Positions 8,994 through 17,650 of a stretch of 64,000 bases of DNA are shown here, one piece after another; position 1 is the first letter of the stretch; the number at the start of each line of letters is the position of its first letter. The stretch is from the NCBI RefSeq assembly GCF_030705305.1, contig NZ_JAUZEE010000006.1, positions 124,001-188,000 of the forward strand, written 5' to 3'. Under the pieces are notes generated by a model. It was given only the letters and a program-made list of their open reading frames with translations. It was not told the origin of the DNA and searched no databases. Source of the DNA: Leptothrix discophora. GTDB lineage: Bacteria > Pseudomonadota > Gammaproteobacteria > Burkholderiales > Burkholderiaceae_C. A program made the position numbers and the translations under genes.

Positions 8994-9866
8994 ATGCCGT
9001 TCGAGATCCAGCTCTGGTGGGGCTTCCTGTGTGCCGTCAGCGTCGTCAACCTGGCGGCGTGGCTGTGGACCGCGCGACGCCTGCGGGCGGCGCCGCATCC
9101 GGCCGATGTCCACGCCGACGACAGCCTGCACCGGCGCTGGCAGTTGCTGCTGTCGGCCGGCTATGTGCTGGGCTGCGCCCATCGTTCGTGGTGGCCGGTG
9201 TTCGACGTGCAGCGGCTCTGCCTGGTCGACCACTGGCTGTCCAGCGTGGTGATCGGCCGCAGCGTCGCGACCATCGCCGAGCTGTGTTTCGCGGCCCAGT
9301 GGGCGCTGGTGCTGCACAAGGCCGCGCGTGACACCGGCAGCCGCAGCACCGAGCGGGCGGCGCGCCTGATCGTGCCCCTGATCGTCGTGGCCGAGGTCTT
9401 CTCGTGGTACTCGGTGTTGAGCACGTCCAACCTCGGCCATGTCATCGAGGAATCGCTCTGGGGCGCCTGCGCGCTGCTGTTCGTGCTCGGCCTGGTGCCG
9501 ATCTGGCCGCAGGTCCATGACCACCTGCGGCCGCGGCTGCGCCTGTGGGGCGCCGCCGGGCTGGCCTACGCGGTCTACATGTTCGGCGTCGACGTGCCGA
9601 TGTACGCCGACCGCTGGCTGGCCGACGAGGCCGCTGGTCGCCACTACCTGAGCCTGGCCCAGGGCTGGGCCGACGTCTCGGCCCGCTGGATCGTCTCGCA
9701 CCGCTGGACCGACTGGCGCAGCGAGGTGATCTGGATGTCGCTCTACTTCAGCGTCGCCGTCTGGCTCAGCATCGCGCTGGTCCATGCGCCGATGCGCTTT
9801 GGCACGCGGCCGGCGCGGCTGCGGTATGCGGTCGTCGTGGCGTCCCGGGAGAAGCTGCCGGCGTGA
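8994..9866 (+). CDS. Seven-transmembrane protein of unknown function
   Basis: I do not recognise this 290-residue protein. Seven hydrophobic segments are visible, at about 6-26, 50-68, 85-106, 125-143, 151-172, 183-200 and 250-270, joined by short Trp- and His-containing loops (HRSWWPVF, DVPMYADRW). There are no soluble domains. The start ATG has GCGAGG 5 bases upstream and follows the strong promoter at 8933-8961. It may be a sensor or small-molecule membrane protein. It lies between two signalling-type loci, but there is no evidence that it belongs to either. Confidence 0.75.
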   Translation: MPFEIQLWWGFLCAVSVVNLAAWLWTARRLRAAPHPADVHADDSLHRRWQLLLSAGYVLGCAHRSWWPVFDVQRLCLVDHWLSSVVIGRSVATIAELCFAAQWALVLHKAARDTGSRSTERAARLIVPLIVVAEVFSWYSVLSTSNLGHVIEESLWGACALLFVLGLVPIWPQVHDHLRPRLRLWGAAGLAYAVYMFGVDVPMYADRWLADEAAGRHYLSLAQGWADVSARWIVSHRWTDWRSEVIWMSLYFSVAVWLSIALVHAPMRFGTRPARLRYAVVVASREKLPA

Positions 9867-9972
9867 CATCGGCCACCCGCTCGCCCCCATGCCGGGCGCC
9901 CGCGCCGCCCCGCGCCGCCAGGGCCGGGCGCAGAATGCCCCGATCGCGACGACACCGACATGCGGGGTGACG

Positions 9973-10836
9973 ATGAGATGCAGCCTCCTGCCGGCCGGCC
10001 TGATCCGGGCGGCCGTGACAGCCTTGATGCTCCTGGCGGGCCTGCTGCCGGTGCGCACCGCTGCAGCCCCCGCCGCTGCCAGTGCCGTCAGCGCTGCCAG
10101 CGCCGCCGCCTCGCCCTGCACCCGCGTGGTCTTCTCGGCCAACCCCGACTACCCGCCCTACCACTGGGCAGAGGGCGACCGCCTGGTCGGTGCCAGCGTG
10201 GCGCTGACCGGGCGCATCCTCGATGACCTGGGCGTCGCCTGGGAGGCCCGCCACGTCGGTCCGTGGCCACGGGTGCTGAAGTCGGCCGAGCACGGCCAGA
10301 TCGACCTGATCGTCAGCCTCAAGCCCACGCCCGAGCGCGAGGCCTACCTCGTCTTCACCCGGGCGCCGGCCTTCCCCAACCCGATGGCGGTGTTCGCCGC
10401 CAAGGCCCGGCCGGTCCGGTTCGACAGCCCGCAGGACCTGGTCGGCAAGCGTGGCGGGCGCACCGCCGGGGACCGCTTCGGCGACGCCTTCGACCGCTAT
10501 GCCGAACAGGCGCTGACGCTCGAGGACGCCGACAGCCTGAGCGTCAACTTCAACAAGCTCGCGGCCGGGCGCATCGACTACGTCGTCACCGGCCTCTACA
10601 CCGGCCGCGCGCAGCTGCTGCGGCTGGGCCTGAACGACCGCATCGTGCCGCTGCCCCGGCCGGTCAACGAGGGCGACGTCCACCACGGCTTCTCGCGCGC
10701 GAGCCCGTGCGCGGCGCTGGTCGATGCCGTCAACACCCGGCTGGCGGCGGCGCGCCGCGACGGTCTGCAGGGCCGGCTCCTGGAGGAGGCCTTGCAGCAA
10801 TGGCAACGCAGCCCGGCCAACGGCCAGCGTCCATGA
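9973..10836 (+). CDS. Periplasmic solute-binding protein, family 3
   Basis: This 287-residue protein has an N-terminal signal peptide (about 33 residues) and the fold signature of amino-acid-type binding proteins: VVFSANPDYPPYHW, then ALTGRILDDLGV, DLIVSLKPTPERE and the late FNKLAAGRIDYVVTG. No permease or ATPase is nearby. Its TGA overlaps the ATG of the membrane diguanylate cyclase (ATGA at 10833-10836), so the two are translationally coupled. The natural reading is a ligand sensor that reports to the cyclase rather than a transport component. Confidence 0.85.
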   Translation: MRCSLLPAGLIRAAVTALMLLAGLLPVRTAAAPAAASAVSAASAAASPCTRVVFSANPDYPPYHWAEGDRLVGASVALTGRILDDLGVAWEARHVGPWPRVLKSAEHGQIDLIVSLKPTPEREAYLVFTRAPAFPNPMAVFAAKARPVRFDSPQDLVGKRGGRTAGDRFGDAFDRYAEQALTLEDADSLSVNFNKLAAGRIDYVVTGLYTGRAQLLRLGLNDRIVPLPRPVNEGDVHHGFSRASPCAALVDAVNTRLAAARRDGLQGRLLEEALQQWQRSPANGQRP

Positions 10837-13082
10837 AGGACCGTCGCGGCATCGGCCGCCTGGCCTTCCGGCATGCGATGCTGGCCGCGCTGCTGGGCGT
10901 GCTGCTCGGCGCCGCGTTCAGCGTGCTGCAGTTCGGCGTCGACTACCGCCAGTCGGTCGAGACCGAGCGCCGCGAGATCCTGCAGATGATGGCCGTCATG
11001 CGCGAGCCGGCCGCGCAGGCTTGCTACAACCTCAACACCGAGGCCGCCCGGGTGGTGGTGCAGGGGGCGCTGTCCTACATGCCGGTCCAGCACGCCCGCC
11101 TGGTCAGCGACTTCGGCGAGACGCTGGCCGAGGGCGACAGCGACAAGGTTCCGGCCGATGCCGGCACGGCCTGGTGGACGCGCCTGATCGCGCCGACGCA
11201 GGACTACAGCCTGCCGCTGGACTTTGGCCCGTCGCACAAGCGCGTCGGCGAGTTGAAGGTGGTGACCGCCCAGGCGCCCCGCGTCGAGCGGTTCTTCCGT
11301 GACGCCGGGCGGGACATGCTGCTCAACGTGCTGCGCAGCGTCACCGTGGCGCTGGCGCTGGGCGTGCTGTCCTTCGTGACGCTGACGCGGCCGCTGACGG
11401 CCATCGCGCGGCGCATCGGACACGGGCCATCGAGTCCGCCGGACGTCCAGCCGCTGGCCGAGGCGGCCCGCTCCGACGAGATCGGCGAGATCGCCTCCGC
11501 CTTCGAGCGCTACGAGCGCGAGGCCGGCGAACGGGCCCGCAGCCTGGAGGCCGCCGCGCGGGCGCTGGCCGCCAGCGAGGTGCGCTATCGCCGCATCGTC
11601 GAGACCGCTGGCGAAGGCGTCTGGCAGGTCGACGGCGAGGGCGTCACCACGCTGGCCAACGAGGCCATGGCGCGCATGCTGGGCCGCAGCGTCGACCAGC
11701 TGATCGGGCGCTCGATGTTCGTCTTCGTCGACGTCGCCGACCGGCCGGCGGTGCAGGCCCTGTTGCGTCCGCGCGAGGGCCAGGACAGCGAGCGCTGCGA
11801 CATCCGCTTCCTGCGTGCCGACGGCCACGACGTCTGGGCGGAGGTCTCGTCCTGCCCGATCGCCGACGCCGACGGGCGGTCGTCCGGCACGCTGGCGATG
11901 GTCACCAATGCGACCGAGCGGCGCCGCCGCGACGAGGAACTGCGCGCCACCAACGACCGGCTGACGTCGATGGTGGCCGACCTGGAGCGCCACAAGTCCG
12001 ACATGGCCCACATCAGCGAGCTCAACGAGCTGCTCCAGTCCGCCCGCACCGAATCGGAAGCCTTCGAGGTCGTCCGCGCCACCGCGGCCGTGCTGTTTGC
12101 CGACTGCGCCGGCGCCGTCGCGGTGGCCGGCCCGGACGAGGACATGCACGTCGTCGGCCGCTGGGGCGACGGCTCCGATCTGCCCGACAGCTACCCGCGC
12201 ACGGCCTGCTGGGCGATCCGCCGCGGCGGTGCGCACCTGCAGGCCGGCCGCCACGGCATCCGCTGCCGCCACGGCTCGCACGGCACGGCCGGCGCACAGC
12301 TGTGCACGCCGCTCTACGTCGAGGGCGAGCTGATCGGCGTGCTGCACCTTCATGACGGCCACGAAGGTCAGGAAGGCCACGCCGGCCACGCCGGCCACGC
12401 CGACCACCATGACCATGACCGGCCGGACGCGCACCCCGGTCACGAGGACGATCCGCACCGCCAGGGCCTGCTGGCCATCGATGGCCCGGTGCAGCAGCGG
12501 GTCGAGGTCTTCGGCGAGGTCGTCAAGCTCGGCCTGTCCAACCTGCGCCTGCGCGACAGCCTGCGCGAACAGGCCCTGCGCGACGTGCTGACCGGCCTGC
12601 CGAACCGCCGCCTGTTCGACGAGACGCTGCCGCGCGAGCTGACCCGCTGCCTGCGCGCCGGCGAGCCGCTGACGCTGGCGATGGTCGACGTCGACCACTT
12701 CAAGCGCTTCAACGACCGCTACGGCCACGACGCCGGCGACCGCGTGCTGCGCGCGGTCGCCGAGGTGCTGGTCCACAGCATCCGCGCCAGCGACATGGCC
12801 TGCCGCTACGGCGGCGACGAGTTCCTCTGCCTGCTCCCCGGCCTGTCGGCCCAGGACGCCGCCGCCCGCTTCGAGGAAGCCCGCACCCGCATGGCCGAAC
12901 AGGCCGGCCACGCCGGCCTGCCGGTCGAACCCATCACCTTCACCATCGGCCTGGCCACCGCCCCGACCTGCGGCACCGACATCCCCGACCTGACCCGCGC
13001 GGCGGACGCGGCGTTGTACGTGGCGAAGGGGAAGGGCAGGGATCGGGTGGAGGTGGCGGTTGGGGTGGTGGTGGAGGTTTGA
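10833..13082 (+). CDS. Membrane-bound PAS-GGDEF diguanylate cyclase with His-rich insert
   Basis: The 749-residue protein makes cyclic di-GMP from two GTP. A TM helix near 10-30 and a second near 165-185 flank a periplasmic sensor region, followed by a HAMP-like linker. A PAS domain lies at about 249-369 (VRYRRIVETAGEGVWQVDGEG) and a GAF-like segment at about 389-575. The latter is interrupted at about 504-544 by a stretch very rich in His, Gly and Asp (GHAGHAGHADHHDHDRPD). The GGDEF domain (about 579-735) has an intact GGDEF at 660-664 and an inhibitory site RxxD at 651-654, so it should be active and feedback-controlled. It is coupled to the upstream binding protein by a 4-base overlap. Confidence 0.92.
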   Translation: MKDRRGIGRLAFRHAMLAALLGVLLGAAFSVLQFGVDYRQSVETERREILQMMAVMREPAAQACYNLNTEAARVVVQGALSYMPVQHARLVSDFGETLAEGDSDKVPADAGTAWWTRLIAPTQDYSLPLDFGPSHKRVGELKVVTAQAPRVERFFRDAGRDMLLNVLRSVTVALALGVLSFVTLTRPLTAIARRIGHGPSSPPDVQPLAEAARSDEIGEIASAFERYEREAGERARSLEAAARALAASEVRYRRIVETAGEGVWQVDGEGVTTLANEAMARMLGRSVDQLIGRSMFVFVDVADRPAVQALLRPREGQDSERCDIRFLRADGHDVWAEVSSCPIADADGRSSGTLAMVTNATERRRRDEELRATNDRLTSMVADLERHKSDMAHISELNELLQSARTESEAFEVVRATAAVLFADCAGAVAVAGPDEDMHVVGRWGDGSDLPDSYPRTACWAIRRGGAHLQAGRHGIRCRHGSHGTAGAQLCTPLYVEGELIGVLHLHDGHEGQEGHAGHAGHADHHDHDRPDAHPGHEDDPHRQGLLAIDGPVQQRVEVFGEVVKLGLSNLRLRDSLREQALRDVLTGLPNRRLFDETLPRELTRCLRAGEPLTLAMVDVDHFKRFNDRYGHDAGDRVLRAVAEVLVHSIRASDMACRYGGDEFLCLLPGLSAQDAAARFEEARTRMAEQAGHAGLPVEPITFTIGLATAPTCGTDIPDLTRAADAALYVAKGKGRDRVEVAVGVVVEV

Positions 13083-13207
13083 AGGGCGGCGGAAATGCGG
13101 CGGTTGTGGGGTGGCGGAATGAGGGTGGGGGATGACGGCGTTCGGCCAAGAACCGTCGATGAGGTCCGGCTGCTTTCTGGAAGCTCATGTCGTCATCCGC
13201 ACGAGGC

Positions 13208-14836
13208 CTACGGCAACAGCTTCAACCCCAGCTCTTTCAAGAAGCCGTTGTGCTTGTCCTTCGCCGCCGCGATCTCCTTCTCGAGATCCAGCAGCGCTTG
13301 GTGTGTGCGATCCAGATCGATTTCCGCCTCACCCACCGCCGTGCTGATGTAGCGCGAGATGTTCAGGTTGAAATCGTTCTTCTCGATTTCGGCCATCTCC
13401 ACCCGGCGCGAGTAGCGCGCCTCTTGCTCACGGAACTGGTAGGTCTTGATGATCTTGGCGATGTGCTCGTCGGTCAGCTGGTTCTGGCGCTTGCCTTTGA
13501 CGAAGTGTTCTGCCGCGTTGATGAACAGCACGTCGTCCGGCTTCTTGCACTTCTTCAGCACCAGGATGCAGACCGGGATGCCCGTGGAATAGAACAGGTT
13601 GGACGGCAGACCGATGACGGTATCGATGTGCCCGTCCTTCAGCAGCTTGGTGCGGATGCGCTCTTCAGCCCCGCCCCGGAACAGCACCCCGTGCGGCAGG
13701 ATGATGGCCATCACCCCTTCGTCCTTCAGGAAGTGAAAGCCGTGCAGCAGAAACGCAAAGTCCGCCGCCGACTTGGGCGCCAGGCCGTGGTTCTTGAAGC
13801 GCACGTCGTCCGCCATGGCCTCGCCCGGCTCCCAGCGCAGGCTGAAGGGCGGGTTGGCCACGATGGCGTCGAACTTGGGCTGCTTGGCCGGGTTCAGCTC
13901 GCGCAGCTTGTCCCACTCGTTGGCCAGCGTGTCGCCGTGGAAGATCTCGAACTCCGTGTCCTTCACCCCGTGCAGCAGCATGTTCATGCGCGCCAGGTTG
14001 TAGGTGGTGACGTTCTTCTCCTGGCCGTGGATCTTGCCGATCGTGCCCCCTGCCTGTTGCACGCGGCGGCGCACGTTCATCAGCAGCGAGCCCGAGCCGC
14101 AGGCAAAGTCCATCACGCTGTCCAGCCGTGGCCTCACCCCCGTCTTGGGCTCCTGGCTGTCCAGCGTGACGATGGCCGACAGCACGTCTGACACCTGCTG
14201 CGGCGTGTAGAACTCGCCCGCCTTCTTGCCCGAGCCGGCCGCGAACTGGCCGATCAGGTACTCGTACGCATCGCCCAGCGTGTCCACGTCGGTGGAGAAC
14301 GACGCCAGCCCCTCGGCAATCTTCTGGATGATGGTGCACAGCTTGGCATTGCGCTCGGTGTAGCCCTTGCCCAGCTTGTTCGAGGTCAGGTCGATCTCGG
14401 AGAACAGGCCCTGGAAGGTGCTCTCGAACGACTCGGTCTCGATGTACTTGAAGCCCTCTTGCAGCGTGTTCAACAGAAACGCGTCTTGCGTGCGCGCCAT
14501 GTTGGCCACGGCGCTCCACAGGTGCTCTGGCTGGATGACGTAATGCACCTTGCGGCGCATCTGCTTCTCGAATGCAGGCACATCGCCGCGGTTCTCTTCA
14601 TACCAAACCTGCAGCGGCGTGCTAGCCCCGGTCTGCTTCAGCACGTCTTCGCTGATGTCCGGGTAGTCGCTGCCCAGCTCCTTCTTCGCTGCCGTCTCGT
14701 AGTTGTCCGACAGGTATCGCAGGAACAGGAACGACAGCATGTAGTCGCGGAAGTCGTCCGCGTCCATCGCGCCGCGCAGCTGGTCGGCAATCGCCCACAG
14801 CGTCTTGCCCAGTTGTTTCTGTTTTTCTTCGGTCAT
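13208..14836 (-). CDS. hsdM: Type I restriction-modification methyltransferase subunit HsdM
   Basis: The 542-residue protein is the N6-adenine methylase subunit. Motif I (DFACGSGS, 243-250) binds S-adenosylmethionine and NPPF (328-331) is the catalytic motif. The N-terminal helical domain (LWAIADQLRGAMDADDF ... YLFLRYLS-like) is typical of HsdM_N. It works with HsdS to methylate the recognition site and with HsdR to cut unmodified DNA. It is the last gene of a minus-strand operon, and its ATG overlaps the stop of rhuM by 4 bases. Length and motifs look complete. Confidence 0.96.
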   Translation of the reverse strand: MTEEKQKQLGKTLWAIADQLRGAMDADDFRDYMLSFLFLRYLSDNYETAAKKELGSDYPDISEDVLKQTGASTPLQVWYEENRGDVPAFEKQMRRKVHYVIQPEHLWSAVANMARTQDAFLLNTLQEGFKYIETESFESTFQGLFSEIDLTSNKLGKGYTERNAKLCTIIQKIAEGLASFSTDVDTLGDAYEYLIGQFAAGSGKKAGEFYTPQQVSDVLSAIVTLDSQEPKTGVRPRLDSVMDFACGSGSLLMNVRRRVQQAGGTIGKIHGQEKNVTTYNLARMNMLLHGVKDTEFEIFHGDTLANEWDKLRELNPAKQPKFDAIVANPPFSLRWEPGEAMADDVRFKNHGLAPKSAADFAFLLHGFHFLKDEGVMAIILPHGVLFRGGAEERIRTKLLKDGHIDTVIGLPSNLFYSTGIPVCILVLKKCKKPDDVLFINAAEHFVKGKRQNQLTDEHIAKIIKTYQFREQEARYSRRVEMAEIEKNDFNLNISRYISTAVGEAEIDLDRTHQALLDLEKEIAAAKDKHNGFLKELGLKLLP

Positions 14837-15834
14837 TTCTTCGGGCGATTCTTGAGGGTGTTTTCCAGCGCCTTCAGCTCGGCCTCGTCTTGCTGGTCGG
14901 CCTGCGCTGCCTCTTGCTGCTTGCGGCGGTGGTCATAGTCCAGGTACAGCGAGTGGGTGGTGCTTTCCATCTGCGCATGGCTGACCGTGCCCGCGTGCGT
15001 GAGCACCGGGAAGCCGTTGCTGCTGATGATCTGGTCCACACTCTGGCGCCAGAAAGCCATGCGGATTTCTTGCCGGCTCTTGGTTCGCAGTTCCGCCGTT
15101 TCCAGAAAGATCACCACCAACCGGTTCAGGGTGTCGATCTCGTCGGCGCTCAGGTAATTCTTCGCGACCACGATGTCCGACTTGCGCACCTGGGTGCCCT
15201 TCCAGTGCAGCAGGCCAAAGTGCGGGTCAGCGGGGTTGGCCCGAGCCGTGATGAGTTCGGCCGCCGTTTTCTGCGTCACGGCGTACAGCAGCACGTTCTG
15301 CACCGTGGCAAAGAACTGCTGGGTGGCCTGGTCCGTCTTGTCGTAGTCGCTGGAGAGCGCAAACAGGTCGCGCACCTTCTGATAAAAGCGCTTCTCCGAG
15401 GCCCGGATGTCCCGGATGCGCGCCAGCATCTCGTCGAAGTAGTCCGGGCGGCCGTCCGGGTTCTTCAGCCGCTCGTCGTCCATCACGAAGCCCTTGGTCA
15501 AGAACTCCTTGAGCACGGTGGACGCCCAGCGGCGGAACTGCACGCCGCGCGGCGAACGCACCCGGTAGCCCACGGCCAGGATGGCGTCGAGGTTGTAGTG
15601 CGCCACCCGGTAGTTCTTGCCGTCGGCGGCAGTTGTCAACCGTTGGTTGACAACTGAATCGGCGCTCAACTCCTGCTCAGCAAAGATGGCCTTCAGGTGC
15701 TTGGCAACGTTCTGCTTGCTGGTCTGAAACAGTTCCGCCATGTCCAACTGCGAGAGCCAGACCGTGCCCAGATCGGCCCGCAGCTTGATCTGGCTGCGAC
15801 CGTCTTCGGTGGTGTAGAGGATCAGGTCGTTCAT
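14833..15834 (-). CDS. rhuM: RhuM-family protein embedded in the R-M operon
   Basis: This 333-residue protein matches the RhuM family (virulence_RhuM). Signatures are ILYTTEDGRSQI, the helix-turn-helix-like WLSQLDMAELFQTSKQNV, DGKNYRVAHYNLDAILAVGYRVRS and FRRWASTVLKEFL. The biochemical function is not settled. Family members are common inside type I R-M loci. Both ends overlap neighbours by 4 bases (ATGA at hsdM and hsdS), so it is translated as part of the restriction operon and may be a regulator or antitoxin-like accessory. A perfect 25-bp palindrome lies within the coding sequence (15631-15655). Confidence 0.9.
   Translation of the reverse strand: MNDLILYTTEDGRSQIKLRADLGTVWLSQLDMAELFQTSKQNVAKHLKAIFAEQELSADSVVNQRLTTAADGKNYRVAHYNLDAILAVGYRVRSPRGVQFRRWASTVLKEFLTKGFVMDDERLKNPDGRPDYFDEMLARIRDIRASEKRFYQKVRDLFALSSDYDKTDQATQQFFATVQNVLLYAVTQKTAAELITARANPADPHFGLLHWKGTQVRKSDIVVAKNYLSADEIDTLNRLVVIFLETAELRTKSRQEIRMAFWRQSVDQIISSNGFPVLTHAGTVSHAQMESTTHSLYLDYDHRRKQQEAAQADQQDEAELKALENTLKNRPKK
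15631..15655. repeat. Perfect 25-bp inverted repeat inside rhuM
   Basis: Arms AGTTGTCAACC (15631-15641) and GGTTGACAACT (15645-15655) match perfectly over 11 bp around a 3-base spacer. The repeat lies in the part of rhuM that encodes SVVNQRLTT. It could be a protein-binding operator within the operon, a recognition site, or an mRNA hairpin. It could also be a neutral result of codon choice, though 11 perfect pairs with a 3-base spacer is unusual. Confidence 0.9.
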
Positions 15835-17093
15835 GCTGCAGCGTCTTCCGACGAGGGAAACAGTTGCTGCATCAGGCCCTGCTTGTGGGTCTTGAGGGTG
15901 TCGAGGGTCTGTGTGGCGGTGGTGATGAGCGCGTCGAGGCTGCCGAGGCAGTTGGCGATGCGTTGTTGTTCGGGGACCGAGGGCAATAGAACCGTGACTT
16001 CACGCAGGATTTCGTTGTTGATGTTCTTCTGTGCCCCTGTTGTCGCGACCTTATTCAGGTTCTCTTTCTGACCCCGCATGATGAGTTCGAGAAAGACGGG
16101 GACAACGTCCTTTTTGGAAATGAGGCCGACCACGCTGTCGGTAAAGCAGCCTTCCGTCTGTAGCAATCCAGTGTCCCCAATGTTTGCAGCGATTGTGATC
16201 AACACAATCGGGGGCTTGAACAGCTTGCTCACTGCCAATCCCGCTTCGTTCAAGGACTGGCTCGCAACGACAGTTCCGCCCCCCGACTTGACAACGTCGC
16301 CGGTTTGGATGAAGGGATATCGGCCACCGAAAAACCTTGGATCGTTACGCGGCCGGTGGGAGAACTTGCCACGTTGAATATCGCAAACGGTGCCGAGCTT
16401 TCGCTCCTTCCACTCCCCGGCGTCCTGAAACTCAGGGAACCGTAAGCGCGGTTGGGTTTCGCCTTCGCGAGGAAACAGCTGCTGCATCAACCCTTTTTTG
16501 TGGGTCTTGAGCGCCTCCACCTTGCGCCGTTGCGCGGCGATCAGTTCGTCCAGGGAATCCAGGCAGTCAGCGACTTTATGTTGTTCAGCGGGCGCAGGGG
16601 CAGGAATCTGCAGTTCAGAGAACTGCTTGTAGCTGATCATCTTTCCGTCACGGAGGCCTTCGAGGTTCTTTGTGAGGATCTGAATGAATCGGTCGGTCTT
16701 CAGGTAGTGCTTGAAATAGGCGTTACTTCCCGCTGCGCTCCGCCTCAGAATGACATATGCCGGGCTGCAGATGCCGTGGTACTGCGAGTATTCAATGCCG
16801 CCCTGAAATGAGCGCAGGCTGATGATGAAATCACCGACCTGAATGACTTTGTAGCTCTCGATGCTCTTTTCGCTGACCGAGACATGGTAGTCAATCAGGT
16901 CGCGCGGAATGGCGCCGTGCTCTTGTGTGATTGCCAGCACCGGGAGGCCTGGCTCCGGGCTTTTGTCGCTGACCTGATCAAATAGACGATTGCCAGGCCG
17001 CACCTCCCATCCAGTTGCTCCCCGAAACTCCGGAAACCGCAACTTCGGAATCAGCGCGTTCGTGGCTTTGTCCTTCATGGCGCTGGTCTTCAT
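15831..17093 (-). CDS. hsdS: Type I restriction-modification specificity subunit HsdS
   Basis: The 420-residue protein has the two-lobed HsdS architecture. Target-recognition domain 1 (about 20-165) is followed by a conserved helix containing EQHKVADCLDSLDELI and LKTHKKGLMQQLFP. Target-recognition domain 2 (about 215-365) is followed by a second conserved helix, EQQRIANCLGSLDALI ... LKTHKQGLMQQLFP. The near-repeat of the two conserved regions is expected and gives a bipartite recognition sequence. It overlaps DUF1016 and rhuM by 4 bases on each side. The recognition sequence cannot be predicted by eye. Confidence 0.95.
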   Translation of the reverse strand: MKTSAMKDKATNALIPKLRFPEFRGATGWEVRPGNRLFDQVSDKSPEPGLPVLAITQEHGAIPRDLIDYHVSVSEKSIESYKVIQVGDFIISLRSFQGGIEYSQYHGICSPAYVILRRSAAGSNAYFKHYLKTDRFIQILTKNLEGLRDGKMISYKQFSELQIPAPAPAEQHKVADCLDSLDELIAAQRRKVEALKTHKKGLMQQLFPREGETQPRLRFPEFQDAGEWKERKLGTVCDIQRGKFSHRPRNDPRFFGGRYPFIQTGDVVKSGGGTVVASQSLNEAGLAVSKLFKPPIVLITIAANIGDTGLLQTEGCFTDSVVGLISKKDVVPVFLELIMRGQKENLNKVATTGAQKNINNEILREVTVLLPSVPEQQRIANCLGSLDALITTATQTLDTLKTHKQGLMQQLFPSSEDAAA

Positions 17094-17650
17094 GCCCCCG
17101 CCTCCTGGCTGATCTGGCTGATGAAGCGTTCCATCTCTTCCTTGCGGTGCTGGGTGTCGTCCGGCAGGTCACACAGCTCGGCCAGGTGCGAGAAGGACAG
17201 GTGGTGGATCCATGTGGGAGACGCCGACTCCCGTTTGGGCTCTGGTGGTGCGGCCAGCGCCGCTGGCAAGGCCGCAGCCCCAGCGCCCGCCAGCCATTCG
17301 GGAGACAGCGTCTCCCGAATCTGCGGGTACACGCTGTAGAAGAGCCGGCAGCGGCGCAGCTCGCGGGCGTCCACCCGCTTGAGCCCGGTCGCCGCCAGGC
17401 GCTGGGCCAAGGCGGGCAAGAGCCTTTCGCCATAGGCCGCGCGGTCTTTGCCCTGCTGCTCGAACGCCACGATGCGGTGGCCGATCAGCCAGTTGCGCAT
17501 GGTCAGGCTCGTGTTGACGGCCTTGGCCGCCAGGGTCTGCGATGGGCCATGGATGCGAACGATGGCGGACACCAGCGCATCAAAGTCGCCGGGTGTGACG
17601 GATGGCGCCGAAGGCTTGTTCACGGGTAGGGGCGCCTTCTTACTGCGCAT
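17090..17650 (-). CDS. DUF1016 (YhcG) N-terminal-domain protein, short form
   Basis: This 186-residue protein carries only the winged-helix-like N-terminal region of YhcG/DUF1016 proteins (WLIGHRIVAFEQQGKDRAAYG, ERLLPALAQRLAATGL, LRRCRLFYSVYPQI). The C-terminal PD-(D/E)XK nuclease half found in full-length members of about 350 residues is absent. It ends with a real stop that overlaps hsdS by 4 bases, and its start overlaps the hsdR stop by 11 bases, so it looks like a maintained short form, not an accidental truncation. It probably binds DNA or regulates the restriction complex. Confidence 0.85.
   Translation of the reverse strand: MRSKKAPLPVNKPSAPSVTPGDFDALVSAIVRIHGPSQTLAAKAVNTSLTMRNWLIGHRIVAFEQQGKDRAAYGERLLPALAQRLAATGLKRVDARELRRCRLFYSVYPQIRETLSPEWLAGAGAAALPAALAAPPEPKRESASPTWIHHLSFSHLAELCDLPDDTQHRKEEMERFISQISQEAGA

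Noticed and set aside
13130-13198. Inverted repeat GGATGACG ... CGTCATCC between the cyclase gene and hsdM
   Set aside because: Arms of 8 bp separated by 53 bases are too weak to call a terminator or element end.
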